64,000 nucleotides of DNA, from NCBI GenBank assembly GCA_027533185.1, contig JAPZTS010000007.1, positions 186,001-250,000 of the forward strand, in the 5' to 3' direction. This stretch comes from Leptospira sp. GTDB lineage: Bacteria; Spirochaetota; Leptospiria; Leptospirales; Leptospiraceae. This document shows, in pieces, positions 24,475 to 34,045 of this stretch. Numbering within the stretch: the stretch's first letter is position 1; each line of letters opens with the position of its first letter. A program made the translations under genes and the position numbers. The notes beneath the pieces are model-generated. The model made no database searches. It was not told the DNA's origin and saw nothing but the letters and a program-made list of their open reading frames with translations.

Positions 24475-25050
24475 CTAAATCAAAAATGTTCGAAAGGTAA
24501 GATTGATTCTATGTGATTTTATTTTTGTAGTTTTGGGAAGAGAATGTAACCAATTCAATTGGGTACTACCTTCCATTGATAGTCCGCTGCCATCTTCAAG
24601 ATCGATCGCAACTGTTTCTTTTTTGACTTTATGCCTAAACAAAAATCTGCGCTCTGCTCCAAAACTCAAAGAAAAAATTTTTCCATTCTTTAGTAATGAA
24701 TCTTCATCATCACTATGCCAAGACATACCTTCTTCTCCAGAATGGTAAAGGTTCAATAAGCATGAGTTAAATGAATCAGAGACTACATCCTCAACAATTT
24801 GTTTCAATTCCAATAGAGTTTCCGTCCATTGATTTGCAAATTTAGTACTCGCTGAATAGGAATATTCTAATTTGGAATCTCCATACCACGCCACCTTTCT
24901 CTTCGTAATGATTTTTTTTCCGTAGAGAACTAATTCGTCCTGAACCCAATCGATAGTTTAAAACAATGTTTGGAAGTAGGACTTGGATTGGGAATCTGAG
25001 AGCAATTTTCCAAAATAGTAAACCTCTCCATCATAGGGTAGGATATTCAT
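24475..25050 (-). pseudogene. alkB paralogue broken by one in-frame stop
   Basis: On the minus strand from ATG 25050 the frame starts MNILPYDGEVYYFGKLL, aligned with NLLPYDGIVEYLG of the intact alkB at 4226. It is interrupted by a single TAA at 24958-24960, then continues in the same frame through KKIITKRKVAWYGDSKLEYS, the HSDDE iron site and WLHSLPK to the end. All catalytic motifs survive after the stop. The remaining open part (from 24894) is an N-terminally truncated AlkB that probably cannot fold well. The lesion looks recent, or could be a sequencing error. Confidence 0.8.
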
Positions 25051-25111
25051 TCTCGGATTTTGCGGAAACAACCAATCTTCCATTTTTTAACACCCTTTTG
25101 ATTTCAGACAT
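25031..25111 (-). pseudogene. Possible tail of a SAM-dependent methyltransferase
   Basis: The minus-strand frame ending at 25031 reads MSEIKRVLKNGRLVVSAKSE, then NEYPTL. This resembles the 'EI.RVLKPGGRLVVS' segment of class I methyltransferases. The rest of such a gene is absent; upstream the strand is the antisense of the MTPTR gene. It overlaps the start of the broken alkB by 20 bases. The match is short, so this is tentative. Confidence 0.3.
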
Positions 25112-25187
25112 AACCAAGTTATCTTTTTGTTTTTTTTTCCGAAATTTTAGTTGGATTCCCAATCGTCTTGGAGATACTACCTTTAGT

Positions 25188-25424
25188 ATGACACCTACTC
25201 GAACCGTGCAAGCATTCATAGACGCAAAAAAAGAAAACAAAGCACCATCACCTGAAGTAATACAATCTCTAAAATCGTATCGAAAGTGGAACGAGCCGGA
25301 ACTCATTGGACTCCGAAATGCATCTGCATACTATCCTGACATTTACATCGAACCAGGAATGGATGAAACCATTCACAAACTACTCGAAAAGTTTAAAGAA
25401 AGAATTGTTCCCCATAAATTTTAA
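25188..25424 (+). CDS. Small conserved hypothetical protein (MTPTR type)
   Basis: 78 residues from ATG 25188. A longer open frame from 24966 runs antisense through the alkB pseudogene and is not used. It is mainly helical and charged (VQAFIDAKKENKAPSPEVIQ; DETIHKLLEKFKERIV). A decayed copy of its first half sits at 2797-2920 beside the other alkB locus. Its stop overlaps the start of the SUFU-domain gene (TAATG), so translation is coupled. No known domain. Confidence 0.68.
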   Translation: MTPTRTVQAFIDAKKENKAPSPEVIQSLKSYRKWNEPELIGLRNASAYYPDIYIEPGMDETIHKLLEKFKERIVPHKF

Positions 25425-26566
25425 TGAATCAGAATATTCCTAAGGTCATTTACCAAGAAGCAAATCCATATGGTTCTTTCACAGCCTTCTTAGAGGACGA
25501 TGGAAGAACAATCTACCTCTACCTCCAGTCACATAACAACCCTGAGTGGCCTATGAAATCACTTTGGATACGCAATTTGATCGATGCACCCGCCGAGAGG
25601 GATCCCGAAGATTTTGATAAGGGCCTTGCTCCCATCCTTACAGTTGCAGAAGTCACAGATCCGAAGGGACTTCCAAGCATCACAGAAGAACAAATCCACT
25701 TCATTTGGTCTGAAGAAGGTGATGCTGTTTACCTGTTTTTAGATGAAGAACTCATTGCCTACCTCCCACCTTGGTCTGGGATCAAAGGTATTCACGGCTA
25801 CGCACGTGAAGCCAAAGAGAATGCTATTGCAGCCTCTCCCCTCGGAGATCCTAACAATGGTGTGATTGCAGAAAGATCCAAACTCAGTCGTAAGTTTTGG
25901 GAATCTGTCTCCGAAAAAGACCATTGGAAGAAAGCACAGAGTCTTCGATTGGATTTTTTGGAATCTAAATTGGGTAAACACACAAAATATTGGTCAGCAG
26001 ATGGAGGAAAGTATCCTTCACTTGGAATTGCATCCTTCTCTCCTAAAGAATTTCCTGGAATTCGTATCTTTTCCACGATAGGCATGAGTGTTCAAAACCA
26101 ACCATCCATCGAACTCTATCATAAAAATTTTGAAGAGTTTGCAAGGATTGAACTTGTATTTGCTATTCAGATTCCCAAAGAATCAGAAGACAAATCCGAA
26201 ACATGGATCCAGCATGTTTTAGGTGAGATGGTAAAGTTTCCTTGGAACACTGGAATTTGGTTTGGTCATTCCCACACCATTCAAAATCCAAGGAAGGATC
26301 CAGACCAATTGTATTTAGATTTTAACTGGTTTGTTTTTAGAAATATAACGGAAGAATTGATCGAAGCACCGAATGAATCGCTCCCAAATCTCGCAGGCTT
26401 GATAACGGAAAATGGACATAGAGCTAATTTTCTATTCTTAACTCCTATCTCTACAGAAGAACGAATTTGTTTTATGCGAGAAGGTTCATTAAAGTTTTGG
26501 GAGACTTGGAAGAAAGAAGGCTTATCCTTCTATCATGAATCCGAACGAAGGATGTTAGAATTTTAA
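25424..26566 (+). CDS. Suppressor-of-fused (SUFU) domain protein
   Basis: 380 residues. The C-terminal half (about 185-365) has the SUFU-family pattern: GIRIFSTIGMSVQNQP (compare 'Y.T.GLS.'), FARIELVFAIQIPKESEDK, and PWNTGIWFGHSHTI. The N-terminal half (about 1-150) is a separate alpha/beta part with no family I can name. Bacterial SUFU proteins include immunity proteins of polymorphic toxin systems, but most are uncharacterised. It is the middle gene of a coupled set with the MTPTR-type protein and the 205-residue unknown. Confidence 0.72.
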   Translation: MNQNIPKVIYQEANPYGSFTAFLEDDGRTIYLYLQSHNNPEWPMKSLWIRNLIDAPAERDPEDFDKGLAPILTVAEVTDPKGLPSITEEQIHFIWSEEGDAVYLFLDEELIAYLPPWSGIKGIHGYAREAKENAIAASPLGDPNNGVIAERSKLSRKFWESVSEKDHWKKAQSLRLDFLESKLGKHTKYWSADGGKYPSLGIASFSPKEFPGIRIFSTIGMSVQNQPSIELYHKNFEEFARIELVFAIQIPKESEDKSETWIQHVLGEMVKFPWNTGIWFGHSHTIQNPRKDPDQLYLDFNWFVFRNITEELIEAPNESLPNLAGLITENGHRANFLFLTPISTEERICFMREGSLKFWETWKKEGLSFYHESERRMLEF

Positions 26567-26576
26567 AAAAATCTAA

Positions 26577-27194
26577 TTGAGTTCTCATATTTCGGCCGAT
26601 TTTCAAATTGATATGGCCGAAACTTACACAAAATTCTTCAACATCGAGTTTGAACCCTTTTCACTTGATAGAATCTTAGAAGAAAGAAAAGATTCTACCG
26701 GTTTTTTTCTATCTACTGTCTTTCAAAAAAGATTTTCAGAAGAAGTGAACCTTAAGCGCCACGAAGATCAGAAACTTTGGATACAGACTAAAAATTTACG
26801 CTATATCGTACTCGATGGAATACAAAAAATCCCAGATGAGAATGGAAAACTAGAACCAACAAACATTCTCTATCTCCTTGTTTATTTTGATTTTAACTCC
26901 ATTACGGAAATTGGATTCGAAGATGTCTGCCATGTTCTTATGAAACGGTATGACCTTCCCTCTCTGATTTTAAAATTACCTGAGTCGGACCATCTAGAAA
27001 ATTGGAGTAAGGATAACTCGAAAAAGGATTATCGAAATGTTATCCATCCGAATATGGATTCACTGCTTCGATCCTTGTTCGATTCGATCAACAAGAAGGA
27101 TCATTTCCAGTTTATAGGCATCGAGAAGACAAATACAGACCGAAAAGCAGGGTTTTTGATGACCAGAAGAGGTTTTACCCGGGCAATTGCCTAA
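26577..27194 (+). CDS. Hypothetical protein downstream of the SUFU gene
   Basis: 205 residues from a TTG at 26577; ATG 26613 (MAETYTKFFNIEFEPF) is an alternative, and neither has a strong ribosome binding site. It is a soluble, acidic-to-neutral alpha/beta protein (TNILYLLVYFDFNSITEIGF; FEDVCHVLMKRYDLPSLIL). I do not recognise a family. It starts ten bases after the SUFU gene stop, so it is the probable third member of the operon. Confidence 0.6.
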   Translation: MSSHISADFQIDMAETYTKFFNIEFEPFSLDRILEERKDSTGFFLSTVFQKRFSEEVNLKRHEDQKLWIQTKNLRYIVLDGIQKIPDENGKLEPTNILYLLVYFDFNSITEIGFEDVCHVLMKRYDLPSLILKLPESDHLENWSKDNSKKDYRNVIHPNMDSLLRSLFDSINKKDHFQFIGIEKTNTDRKAGFLMTRRGFTRAIA

Positions 27195-27223
27195 TTTTCT
27201 TTTCGAGAACACCCCTAAAAATG

Positions 27224-27248
27224 AAAAAACCCGCAGGTTTTGCGGGTT
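27224..27248 (-). terminator. Strong terminator for the Lys/Ala-repeat gene
   Basis: AACCCGCA pairs with TGCGGGTT around a 5-base loop, with a T-run following on the minus strand. It lies downstream of the small basic gene at 27295-27369. Confidence 0.75.
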
Positions 27249-27260
27249 CACACAATCTCA

Positions 27261-27277
27261 CTCCGACAGAGTCGGAG
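27261..27277 (-). repeat. Perfect short hairpin before the terminator
   Basis: CTCCGAC, loop AGA, GTCGGAG: a perfect 7-bp stem in the 3' untranslated region of the small basic gene, 13 bases before the main terminator stem. It may protect the transcript end. Confidence 0.45.
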
Positions 27278-27294
27278 AAAGCATAAACACTAAG

Positions 27295-27369
27295 TTATTT
27301 CTTAGCTTTTTTCTTTGCAGCTTTTTTCTTTGCTGCTTTCTTTTTTGCGGCTTTCTTTTTAGCAACCAT
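27295..27369 (-). CDS. 24-residue Lys/Ala-repeat basic protein (histone H1-like)
   Basis: Encodes only M-V followed by repeats of A-A-K-K-K to the end: Lys and Ala make up nearly the whole protein. Similar ultra-short basic proteins are annotated in Leptospira as 'histone H1-like repetitive region' proteins. A TGGTTGC... start with a purine-rich leader (AAGGACGATCAC on the minus strand), tandem hairpins and a strong terminator all suggest a real, strongly expressed transcript. It probably binds nucleic acid by charge; this is inference. Confidence 0.65.
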   Translation of the reverse strand: MVAKKKAAKKKAAKKKAAKKKAKK

Positions 27370-27527
27370 TGTGATCGTCCTTATCTTTTGATTTCAAAAC
27401 ACTTCCGTCCTTGGCAAACATGAAGTGAATTGATACGACATAATTAATCCATATCATTTTTATTGTAAAGAAATTTTATTTTTTATATAAAATTTTATTC
27501 AAATTAAAAAACAGACTAATACTCATT

Positions 27528-28547
27528 CTACGGAATGCGAACCACAACCTTACCGATAGTGTTTCCTTTTTGAAATGTATGAAGTGCATCCAACAATTCA
27601 TCGAACAGAAATTCTCTTCCAATCGTTTGTTTTGGTAATGAAAGCTTCATTAAATCTGAAAAATGATTCTTTAATGTAGGAATTTCATTCCAAAGCCAGA
27701 TTAAATTGAATCCAAGCACCGATTTATTATCAGAAATCATCTTTAGAGGATCAATTTTTGGTCTGTTGAGGTATTTATTCGCGAGTGAAAACCAATTTCG
27801 ATACGAGTATGATGGTGTAAAGTTTGCACTTCCATATGTTACGAGCCTTCCCGTTGGAGAAAGTAACTCATAACTATCAGTAAAATAACATCCACCCAAA
27901 CATTCTAAGACCAAATTTAATTTTTTTTCACCGAGAATGGACTTCATATCATGAAAAAAAGATGGTGAACGTACTAAAAAGGAATCATACCCTACCTTTT
28001 TTAATGTTTCGAACTTAGAAGGATCACCAACAAGACCAATGAGTGTGGTTTTCTTTTTTTTTGCAATATGTGCGGCCATAATACCAACACCACCCGCAGC
28101 ACTGTGAACCAGAACCGTATCTCCATCTTTCAAGTTTCCTAATGGATGTAGTGCATAGTAAGCAGTCAGTGCTTGCACTGGAAATGCAGCACCATCTTCC
28201 ATAGTCCATGTCTTCGGAAGTCTAAAGATTGTATCAGTTGATATATTAAGATGAGTAGCATAAGCACCAAATCGAGTGACACCAAACACAGGGTCGCCGA
28301 CCTTAAAAATCTTCGATTTTCCGCCTATTTTTGCAATTTTTCCAGCAAATTCGAGTCCCGGAATAAAACTTTCTTTTGGTGTTGCAGAATACAAACCGTA
28401 AACGGAAAACACATCCGCAAAATTGAGTCCAATTGCTTTTACCTCAACTTGTACTTCACCTTGTTTTGGTGGATCTAAAGATTCTCTTTCACGTTTTAAG
28501 TTTTGAATGGAGCCGGTTTTATGGATTCGATACACATCTCTTTGCAT
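27528..28547 (-). CDS. MDR-family NAD(P)H:quinone oxidoreductase-like protein
   Basis: 339 residues. The N-terminal GroES-like part (GEVQVEVKAIGLNFADVFSV) lacks the zinc ligands of alcohol dehydrogenases. The nucleotide-binding domain has VLVHSAAGGVGIMAAHIAKK (about 138-157), the AxxGGVG pattern of NADPH quinone reductases and VAT1-type proteins. It likely reduces quinones or enals with NADPH; the real substrate is unknown. It is divergent from the glycine cleavage operon with a 75-base gap. Confidence 0.88.
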   Translation of the reverse strand: MQRDVYRIHKTGSIQNLKRERESLDPPKQGEVQVEVKAIGLNFADVFSVYGLYSATPKESFIPGLEFAGKIAKIGGKSKIFKVGDPVFGVTRFGAYATHLNISTDTIFRLPKTWTMEDGAAFPVQALTAYYALHPLGNLKDGDTVLVHSAAGGVGIMAAHIAKKKKTTLIGLVGDPSKFETLKKVGYDSFLVRSPSFFHDMKSILGEKKLNLVLECLGGCYFTDSYELLSPTGRLVTYGSANFTPSYSYRNWFSLANKYLNRPKIDPLKMISDNKSVLGFNLIWLWNEIPTLKNHFSDLMKLSLPKQTIGREFLFDELLDALHTFQKGNTIGKVVVRIP

Positions 28548-28622
28548 AGTTTTTCTAAAAAATTAAATTCCACATGAATGAAAAGATTTTTCCATGGTAA
28601 GGGGAGTCTTAAGTAAAGAAAC

Positions 28623-29738
28623 GTGGAACTAAAACAAACACCCTTACATGATATACATATTCAATTGGGAGCCAAGATGGTTCCTTTTGGTGGATGGGAT
28701 ATGCCTGTTCAATACACAGGTATCATTCAGGAACATTTGGCGACTCGTCAATTTGCGGGTCTTTTTGATGTATCCCATATGGGTGAGATCTTTGTGACAG
28801 GTTCAGATCCAAATGAAGTTCTGAAGTTTTTAGAACAAGTGACATGCAATTTGATTTCTTCCATGAAGGCGGGTCAAGTTCAGTACAATGCCGTATTAAA
28901 TGAAGATGGTGGCGTTGTTGACGATGTCACAGTGTATAAATTTTCAGATTCCAAGTATATGATTTGTTCTAATGCTTCTAATTTTGAAAAGGTCACTTCC
29001 CATTTGCAAAAAATAAACAAATCCTCTGTAACTATTAAAAATGATAGTAAAGATTGGCACCAAATCGCATTACAAGGACCAAAAGCCAATGAAATTCTTT
29101 CAAAGTATTTAAATCGAGAGTTGGATTCGATTCTATATTATCATTTTGAAGAAATTACCTTTCAAAATGAAACGATCATTGTATCTAGAACAGGTTATAC
29201 GGGCGAAGATGGCTTTGAAATTTACACTTCCAATATATTGGGAGTAAAAATGTGGAATCAGCTATTAGAGTTTGGTCGAGAGTTTGGACTTGTACCTGTT
29301 GGTCTGGGTGCAAGAGATACACTACGATTGGAAGCTAAATACCCTCTCTACGGACATGAGTTAAACGATGATTGGTCTCCCATTGAATCCGGTATTGCTT
29401 TTATTGTGAAAGAGAAACCAGCTCCCTATTTAGGTTACGAGCGCATTCAAAAGGACAAAAAACAGGGACCAAAACGGAAAGTTGTTGGTCTCCGCCTCCT
29501 CGAACCAGGGGTTTTACGGGAAAATTTCCCGATTTTCTCAAAAGAGGGAAAAGAAATCGGGAAATCCACATCAGGAACCCATTCTCCCAGCCGAAAGGAG
29601 TCCCTTGGCCTAGCCATCCTCGATTTCGAATTCACGAAAAATCAAACGGAAGTATTTGTGGACATAAGAGGGCAAAAGAAATTGGCAAAAGTGGAGACCG
29701 GATCCTTTGTTCAGGGGAGTGTCCGAGCTAACAAATGA
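28623..29738 (+). CDS. gcvT: Glycine cleavage system T protein (aminomethyltransferase)
   Basis: 371 residues from GTG 28623. Family features include [20 protein letters not shown] and [13 protein letters not shown] near the N-terminus, [14 protein letters not shown] in the middle, and [20 protein letters not shown]. It takes the aminomethyl group from the lipoyl arm of GcvH, releases ammonia and gives 5,10-methylene-tetrahydrofolate. It is the first gene of a gcvT-gcvH-gcvP operon. There is no glycine riboswitch in the short leader. Confidence 0.97.
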   Translation: MELKQTPLHDIHIQLGAKMVPFGGWDMPVQYTGIIQEHLATRQFAGLFDVSHMGEIFVTGSDPNEVLKFLEQVTCNLISSMKAGQVQYNAVLNEDGGVVDDVTVYKFSDSKYMICSNASNFEKVTSHLQKINKSSVTIKNDSKDWHQIALQGPKANEILSKYLNRELDSILYYHFEEITFQNETIIVSRTGYTGEDGFEIYTSNILGVKMWNQLLEFGREFGLVPVGLGARDTLRLEAKYPLYGHELNDDWSPIESGIAFIVKEKPAPYLGYERIQKDKKQGPKRKVVGLRLLEPGVLRENFPIFSKEGKEIGKSTSGTHSPSRKESLGLAILDFEFTKNQTEVFVDIRGQKKLAKVETGSFVQGSVRANK

Positions 29739-29757
29739 TGCCCAAGAGAGGAATGTG

Positions 29758-30150
29758 ATGGCTGAAACGGCTGCTAGAGAAGGATATTATTATACAGAAA
29801 AACACGAATGGGTGAAAATCGACGGGGATACTGCACTGGTTGGAATTACCGATTATGCACAAAACGCACTTGGTGACATTGTCTTCATAGATCTTCCCAA
29901 ACCAGGCAAACAGATTAGAAACAGAGAAAGCCTTGGAACCATTGAATCTGTGAAGGCAGCAGAGGATCTTTACTCTCCCATTTCTGGAGAAGTCTTAGAA
30001 ACCAACGGAAGCCTAGCATCAAATCCAGCAGCGGTCAATGCGGAACCATTCGATACCTGGATGGTCAAATTAGGAAAAATCAACCAAGCAGATCTTTCGG
30101 GTCTTCTCAGCGCCAGCCAATACAAAGAATTAGTCTCAAAATTAGATTAA
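29758..30150 (+). CDS. gcvH: Glycine cleavage system H protein
   Basis: 130 residues from ATG 29758, which has AGAGGAA before it; an upstream in-frame start at 29707 lies inside gcvT. The lipoylated lysine is Lys66 in [12 protein letters not shown], the canonical site. The N-terminal [14 protein letters not shown] is typical. The protein shuttles the aminomethyl intermediate between the P and T proteins. It follows gcvT after 19 bases. Confidence 0.97.
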   Translation: MAETAAREGYYYTEKHEWVKIDGDTALVGITDYAQNALGDIVFIDLPKPGKQIRNRESLGTIESVKAAEDLYSPISGEVLETNGSLASNPAAVNAEPFDTWMVKLGKINQADLSGLLSASQYKELVSKLD

Positions 30151-30166
30151 AGGACGAGTCAGACGA

Positions 30167-33079
30167 GTGATTTCCCCTAACACAAATTCCCCCATTGCAG
30201 CCCCATATGAAGAAACTCTCGAACCGAGTGATACGTTTTTACGCCGCCATGTAGGTGTCACGGAAGAAACTGTGGCATCCATGTTGGACACAATCGGTTA
30301 CCCAACATTAGATGCACTCATCAGTGATGCAGTTCCAAAAAATATCCGTCTTAAAAAAGAGCTGAACCTCCCAAAACCATTGGGTGAATATGCATTGACC
30401 CGCGAACTTAAAAAAATTGTATCAAAGAACAAAGTCTATCGCACCTACCTTGGACTTGGCTACAATTCCTGCATCACTCCTCCCGTAATTCAAAGAAATA
30501 TTCTCGAAAATCCAGGTTGGTATACAGCGTACACTCCGTACCAGGCGGAAATTGCGCAAGGTAGAATGGAGGCTCTAATCAACTTCCAAACCATGATCAC
30601 AGATCTAACGGGCATGCAAATTGCCAATGCATCTTTATTGGATGAAGGTACTGCTGCAGCAGAAGCAATGACCATGCTTTTCTCTCTTCGTGAAGAAAAA
30701 CAAGGAAAGACTTTTTTTGTCTCCCAATCTGTCCACCCGCAAACTCTAGATGTGATCCGAACACGTGCGATACCACTTGGAATACAAATTGTTGTAGGTA
30801 GTTTTAAAAAGATGGTCCCATCGAATGATTTTTTTGGGGCGATTGTTCAGTATCCATCGACTGACGGAACCATCTATGACTTTAGTGAATTTATAGCGAA
30901 TCTGCATAGTGTGGGTGCAAAAACAATCGTTGCTGCCGATCTATTGGCTCTAACCATTCTCAAGTCTCCTGGTGAAATGGATGCGGACGTTGTCGTTGGT
31001 TCTACACAGAGATTCGGACTACCGCTTGGCTTTGGCGGTCCTCACGCAGGATTTTTTGCCACAAAAGAAGAATACAAACGCAATATGCCAGGCAGGCTCA
31101 TTGGTGTTTCGAAAGACAGCCAAGGAAAACCAGGTTACCGATTGAGTTTGCAAACAAGAGAGCAGCATATCCGTCGTGACAAGGCTACATCTAATATCTG
31201 TACTGCGCAAGTTTTACTTGCCGTGCTTTCATCTATGTATGCGGTATATCATGGTCCCAAAGGACTCAAACAAATTGCGTCCCGAGTCCACCGAATGACA
31301 ACTCTTCTTTCGTCTGGTCTTGAAAAGTTGGGTTACAAAATCATTTCTACACCTTATTTTGATACCATCCGAATTGAGTTATCAAAGATTTCATCTGCTG
31401 AAATCATCCATTACGCAGAAGAACGGGAAATCAATTTACGTCAAATATCTGGCCACGTAGTAAGTATCTCATTAGATGAGACAACTACCACTAAAGACAT
31501 CAATGATTTACTCGAAATTTTTAACGAAAACAAACCTCTGCATTTTTCGCTTGCGGATTTACAAAAAAAAGAAGAGTGGAAGATCCCTGAAATTCTGGAG
31601 CGAAAATCCAGTTACTTAACCCATCCGGTTTTCAATAGCTACCATACAGAAACAGAGATGTTGCGTTATATTCGTAGACTCGAGTCCAAAGATCTTTCTC
31701 TTACAACATCAATGATTGCTCTTGGTTCTTGTACGATGAAACTCAATGCAACGACAGAAATGTTTCCCGTTACTTGGCCGGAACTTTCCAATATACATCC
31801 TTTTGTGCCTGAAAATCAAACAGAAGGGTATCGAACACTTTTCAGCCAATTGGAAAAATGGCTTTGTGAGATTACAGGATTTGCTGAAGTATCATTACAG
31901 CCTAATGCAGGTTCACAAGGTGAATATGCTGGACTTATGGCGATCCGGAATTACCACCAAAGTCGAAATGATATGCATAGGGATATTTGTTTGATCCCCA
32001 TCTCTGCTCATGGCACAAACCCAGCTTCGGCAGTAATGGCGGGATTCAAAGTGGTCGTTGTGTCCTGTGATTCGAATGGAAATATCGACGTAGAGGACTT
32101 AAAGAAAAAGGCGATAGAACACAAAGACAATCTTGGCGCATTGATGGTTACCTATCCTTCTACGCATGGAGTTTTTGAAGAATCCATCCAAGAAATCTGT
32201 CAAATCATTCATGAAAATGGTGGCCAAGTATATATGGACGGCGCAAACATGAACGCCCAGGTTGGACTCACACGTCCTGCCGATATTGGTGCTGATGTTT
32301 GCCATCTCAATCTACACAAAACATTTTGTATTCCGCACGGTGGTGGTGGCCCTGGTGTGGGTCCCATAGGAGTTGCTGAACACTTAGCACCATTTTTACC
32401 AGGACATAGTTTGGTGGAAAATGGGTCTAACAATAGCAACTGGGCTGTGTCGTCTGCTCCCTGGGGATCCGCATCAATCATTGTTATCTCTTGGGCATAT
32501 ATTGCTATGTTAGGTTTCGAAGGTTTGCAGTTTGCGACAAAGGTAGCCATTCTTAATGCCAACTACATTGCGAAAAAATTAGAAGGAGCCTTTCCTGTTC
32601 TTTACAAAGGAAACAAAGGACTGGTTGCACATGAGTGCATCTTGGATATGCGTGGATTCAAAAAGACATCAAATATCGAAGTAGAAGATATCGCAAAACG
32701 TTTGATTGACTATGGTTTCCATTCACCAACTATGTCTTTCCCTGTTCCAGGCACTCTGATGGTGGAACCTACTGAATCTGAATCGAAGGAAGAACTCGAT
32801 CGGTTTGTTGACTCCATGCTTTCCATTGCAAAAGAAATTTCTGATATTGAATCAGGAGTTTTATCAAAAGAGGACAACCCATTAAAGAACTCGCCACACA
32901 CAGCGGAGATGGTGACAACTGACGACTGGAAACACTCCTATACAAGGGAGCGAGCTGCTTTTCCTCTTTCATGGATTCGTACAAGAAAGTTTTGGCCAAG
33001 CGTTGGTAGAGTTGACAACGTGTATGGAGATCGAAACCTGATCTGTTCCTGTATTCCTGTGGAAAGTTTTGTGAGCTAA
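30167..33079 (+). CDS. gcvP: Glycine dehydrogenase (decarboxylating), P protein
   Basis: 970 residues from GTG 30167, the full length of the single-chain form. The N-terminal half starts [20 protein letters not shown], contains [20 protein letters not shown] and [20 protein letters not shown]. The C-terminal half carries the PLP lysine Lys718 in [20 protein letters not shown]. It decarboxylates glycine and loads the remainder on GcvH. Its stop overlaps the start of the ferredoxin-like gene (TAATG). Confidence 0.97.
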   Translation: MISPNTNSPIAAPYEETLEPSDTFLRRHVGVTEETVASMLDTIGYPTLDALISDAVPKNIRLKKELNLPKPLGEYALTRELKKIVSKNKVYRTYLGLGYNSCITPPVIQRNILENPGWYTAYTPYQAEIAQGRMEALINFQTMITDLTGMQIANASLLDEGTAAAEAMTMLFSLREEKQGKTFFVSQSVHPQTLDVIRTRAIPLGIQIVVGSFKKMVPSNDFFGAIVQYPSTDGTIYDFSEFIANLHSVGAKTIVAADLLALTILKSPGEMDADVVVGSTQRFGLPLGFGGPHAGFFATKEEYKRNMPGRLIGVSKDSQGKPGYRLSLQTREQHIRRDKATSNICTAQVLLAVLSSMYAVYHGPKGLKQIASRVHRMTTLLSSGLEKLGYKIISTPYFDTIRIELSKISSAEIIHYAEEREINLRQISGHVVSISLDETTTTKDINDLLEIFNENKPLHFSLADLQKKEEWKIPEILERKSSYLTHPVFNSYHTETEMLRYIRRLESKDLSLTTSMIALGSCTMKLNATTEMFPVTWPELSNIHPFVPENQTEGYRTLFSQLEKWLCEITGFAEVSLQPNAGSQGEYAGLMAIRNYHQSRNDMHRDICLIPISAHGTNPASAVMAGFKVVVVSCDSNGNIDVEDLKKKAIEHKDNLGALMVTYPSTHGVFEESIQEICQIIHENGGQVYMDGANMNAQVGLTRPADIGADVCHLNLHKTFCIPHGGGGPGVGPIGVAEHLAPFLPGHSLVENGSNNSNWAVSSAPWGSASIIVISWAYIAMLGFEGLQFATKVAILNANYIAKKLEGAFPVLYKGNKGLVAHECILDMRGFKKTSNIEVEDIAKRLIDYGFHSPTMSFPVPGTLMVEPTESESKEELDRFVDSMLSIAKEISDIESGVLSKEDNPLKNSPHTAEMVTTDDWKHSYTRERAAFPLSWIRTRKFWPSVGRVDNVYGDRNLICSCIPVESFVS

Positions 33080-33399
33080 TGAGTTTCTACGAAAAACATA
33101 TATTTGTTTGCGAAAACGAGAGAGCACCCGGAGAACGGGTGTCTTGTGGTAGACAGGGTTCATCGGAAATTCTAAAGCTACTAAAACAAAAAGCGGCAAA
33201 AGCAGGAATTGAATACAAGTTCCGCGTCCAAAGAGCCGGGTGTTTGGATCGTTGTGAACTAGGACCTATACAAGTGTCTTATCCAGAAGGATTGTGGTTT
33301 CAAATCAAATCAGAAGCGGATGTTGAGATAGTTTTAGAACACTACCTCAAACAAAACAATCCTGAAAAGTACAAACATCTTTTGGTGAAAGAAGAATAG
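33079..33399 (+). CDS. Thioredoxin-like [2Fe-2S] ferredoxin
   Basis: 106 residues. Cluster cysteines are Cys11, Cys23, Cys55 and Cys59 (VCEN, VSCG, AGCLDRCELGP), the arrangement of the thioredoxin-fold 2Fe-2S ferredoxins. It carries electrons for an unknown partner. It is translationally coupled to gcvP, an uncommon placement that suggests expression with, not necessarily function in, glycine cleavage. Confidence 0.88.
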   Translation: MSFYEKHIFVCENERAPGERVSCGRQGSSEILKLLKQKAAKAGIEYKFRVQRAGCLDRCELGPIQVSYPEGLWFQIKSEADVEIVLEHYLKQNNPEKYKHLLVKEE

Positions 33400-33425
33400 A
33401 CCATTCTCGAATTTGAATCTTTTCT

Positions 33426-33935
33426 TTACTTCCTTCCCATACGTATTTTCTGAGCAAATTCTTTTGCCATTTCAATCCTAAGTTTGCCTTCCGCAAACCT
33501 TCTTTTTTCCAGATCTGTCTCCAAAATCAGTCCGGGAACTTCGCAAGGCCTTTTGTTTTCATCAAGAGCGACAAACGAAAGATAGGCTGTCGTTGCTCGA
33601 GTCATTTCGCCCGTATATGGATTTTCTCGATTTACTTGCACTCCAATTTCCATTGATGTTCTTCCAACATAATTGACCATCGCTTTTAGATTCACATGGT
33701 CGCCCACTTGGATCGGAGTTATAAAATTGATTCGATCAATGCTTGCAGTAACTGCTTCTCTGCCAGAATGTCTTTGTGCTGCCATAACAGCTATTAAATC
33801 AATCCAACTCATGATAGCACCACCAAAGGCAGTGCCATAATGATTGGCATCATTAGGAAGAACTACATGCCTGGTTTCTACAGCCGATGTTTTGGGAGAT
33901 TTGGGAGGAAGATCAGAGAAATTTGACACAAACAC
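33426..33935 (-). CDS. Acyl-CoA thioesterase (hotdog fold, YciA/ACOT type)
   Basis: 169 residues; the start at 33935 is a GTG. The hotdog core includes VVLPNDANHYGTAFGGAIMS (catalytic Asn/Asp-Gly region), WIDLIAVMAAQRHSG, and ITPIQVGDHVNLKAMVNYVG. It hydrolyses acyl-CoA thioesters in the cytoplasm; chain-length preference is unknown. It is convergent with the ferredoxin gene and is a single gene. Confidence 0.88.
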   Translation of the reverse strand: MFVSNFSDLPPKSPKTSAVETRHVVLPNDANHYGTAFGGAIMSWIDLIAVMAAQRHSGREAVTASIDRINFITPIQVGDHVNLKAMVNYVGRTSMEIGVQVNRENPYTGEMTRATTAYLSFVALDENKRPCEVPGLILETDLEKRRFAEGKLRIEMAKEFAQKIRMGRK

Positions 33936-34045
33936 TAATCTAAAACTCTATACAAACTAAGGAAAGAAGAATTTCAAAATCACCTTACAAACCGAAACTG
34001 CTTTTTTAAACTATCGACTAGATTCAAAAACATGCAGACAATCCA

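Noticed and set aside
24966..25187. N-terminal extension of the MTPTR gene
   Set aside because: It is open only because it is antisense to the alkB remnant; the paralogue at 2920 also starts at MTPTR.
28548..28622. Glycine riboswitch before gcvT
   Set aside because: Only 75 bases separate the divergent genes and no riboswitch-like paired core is visible.
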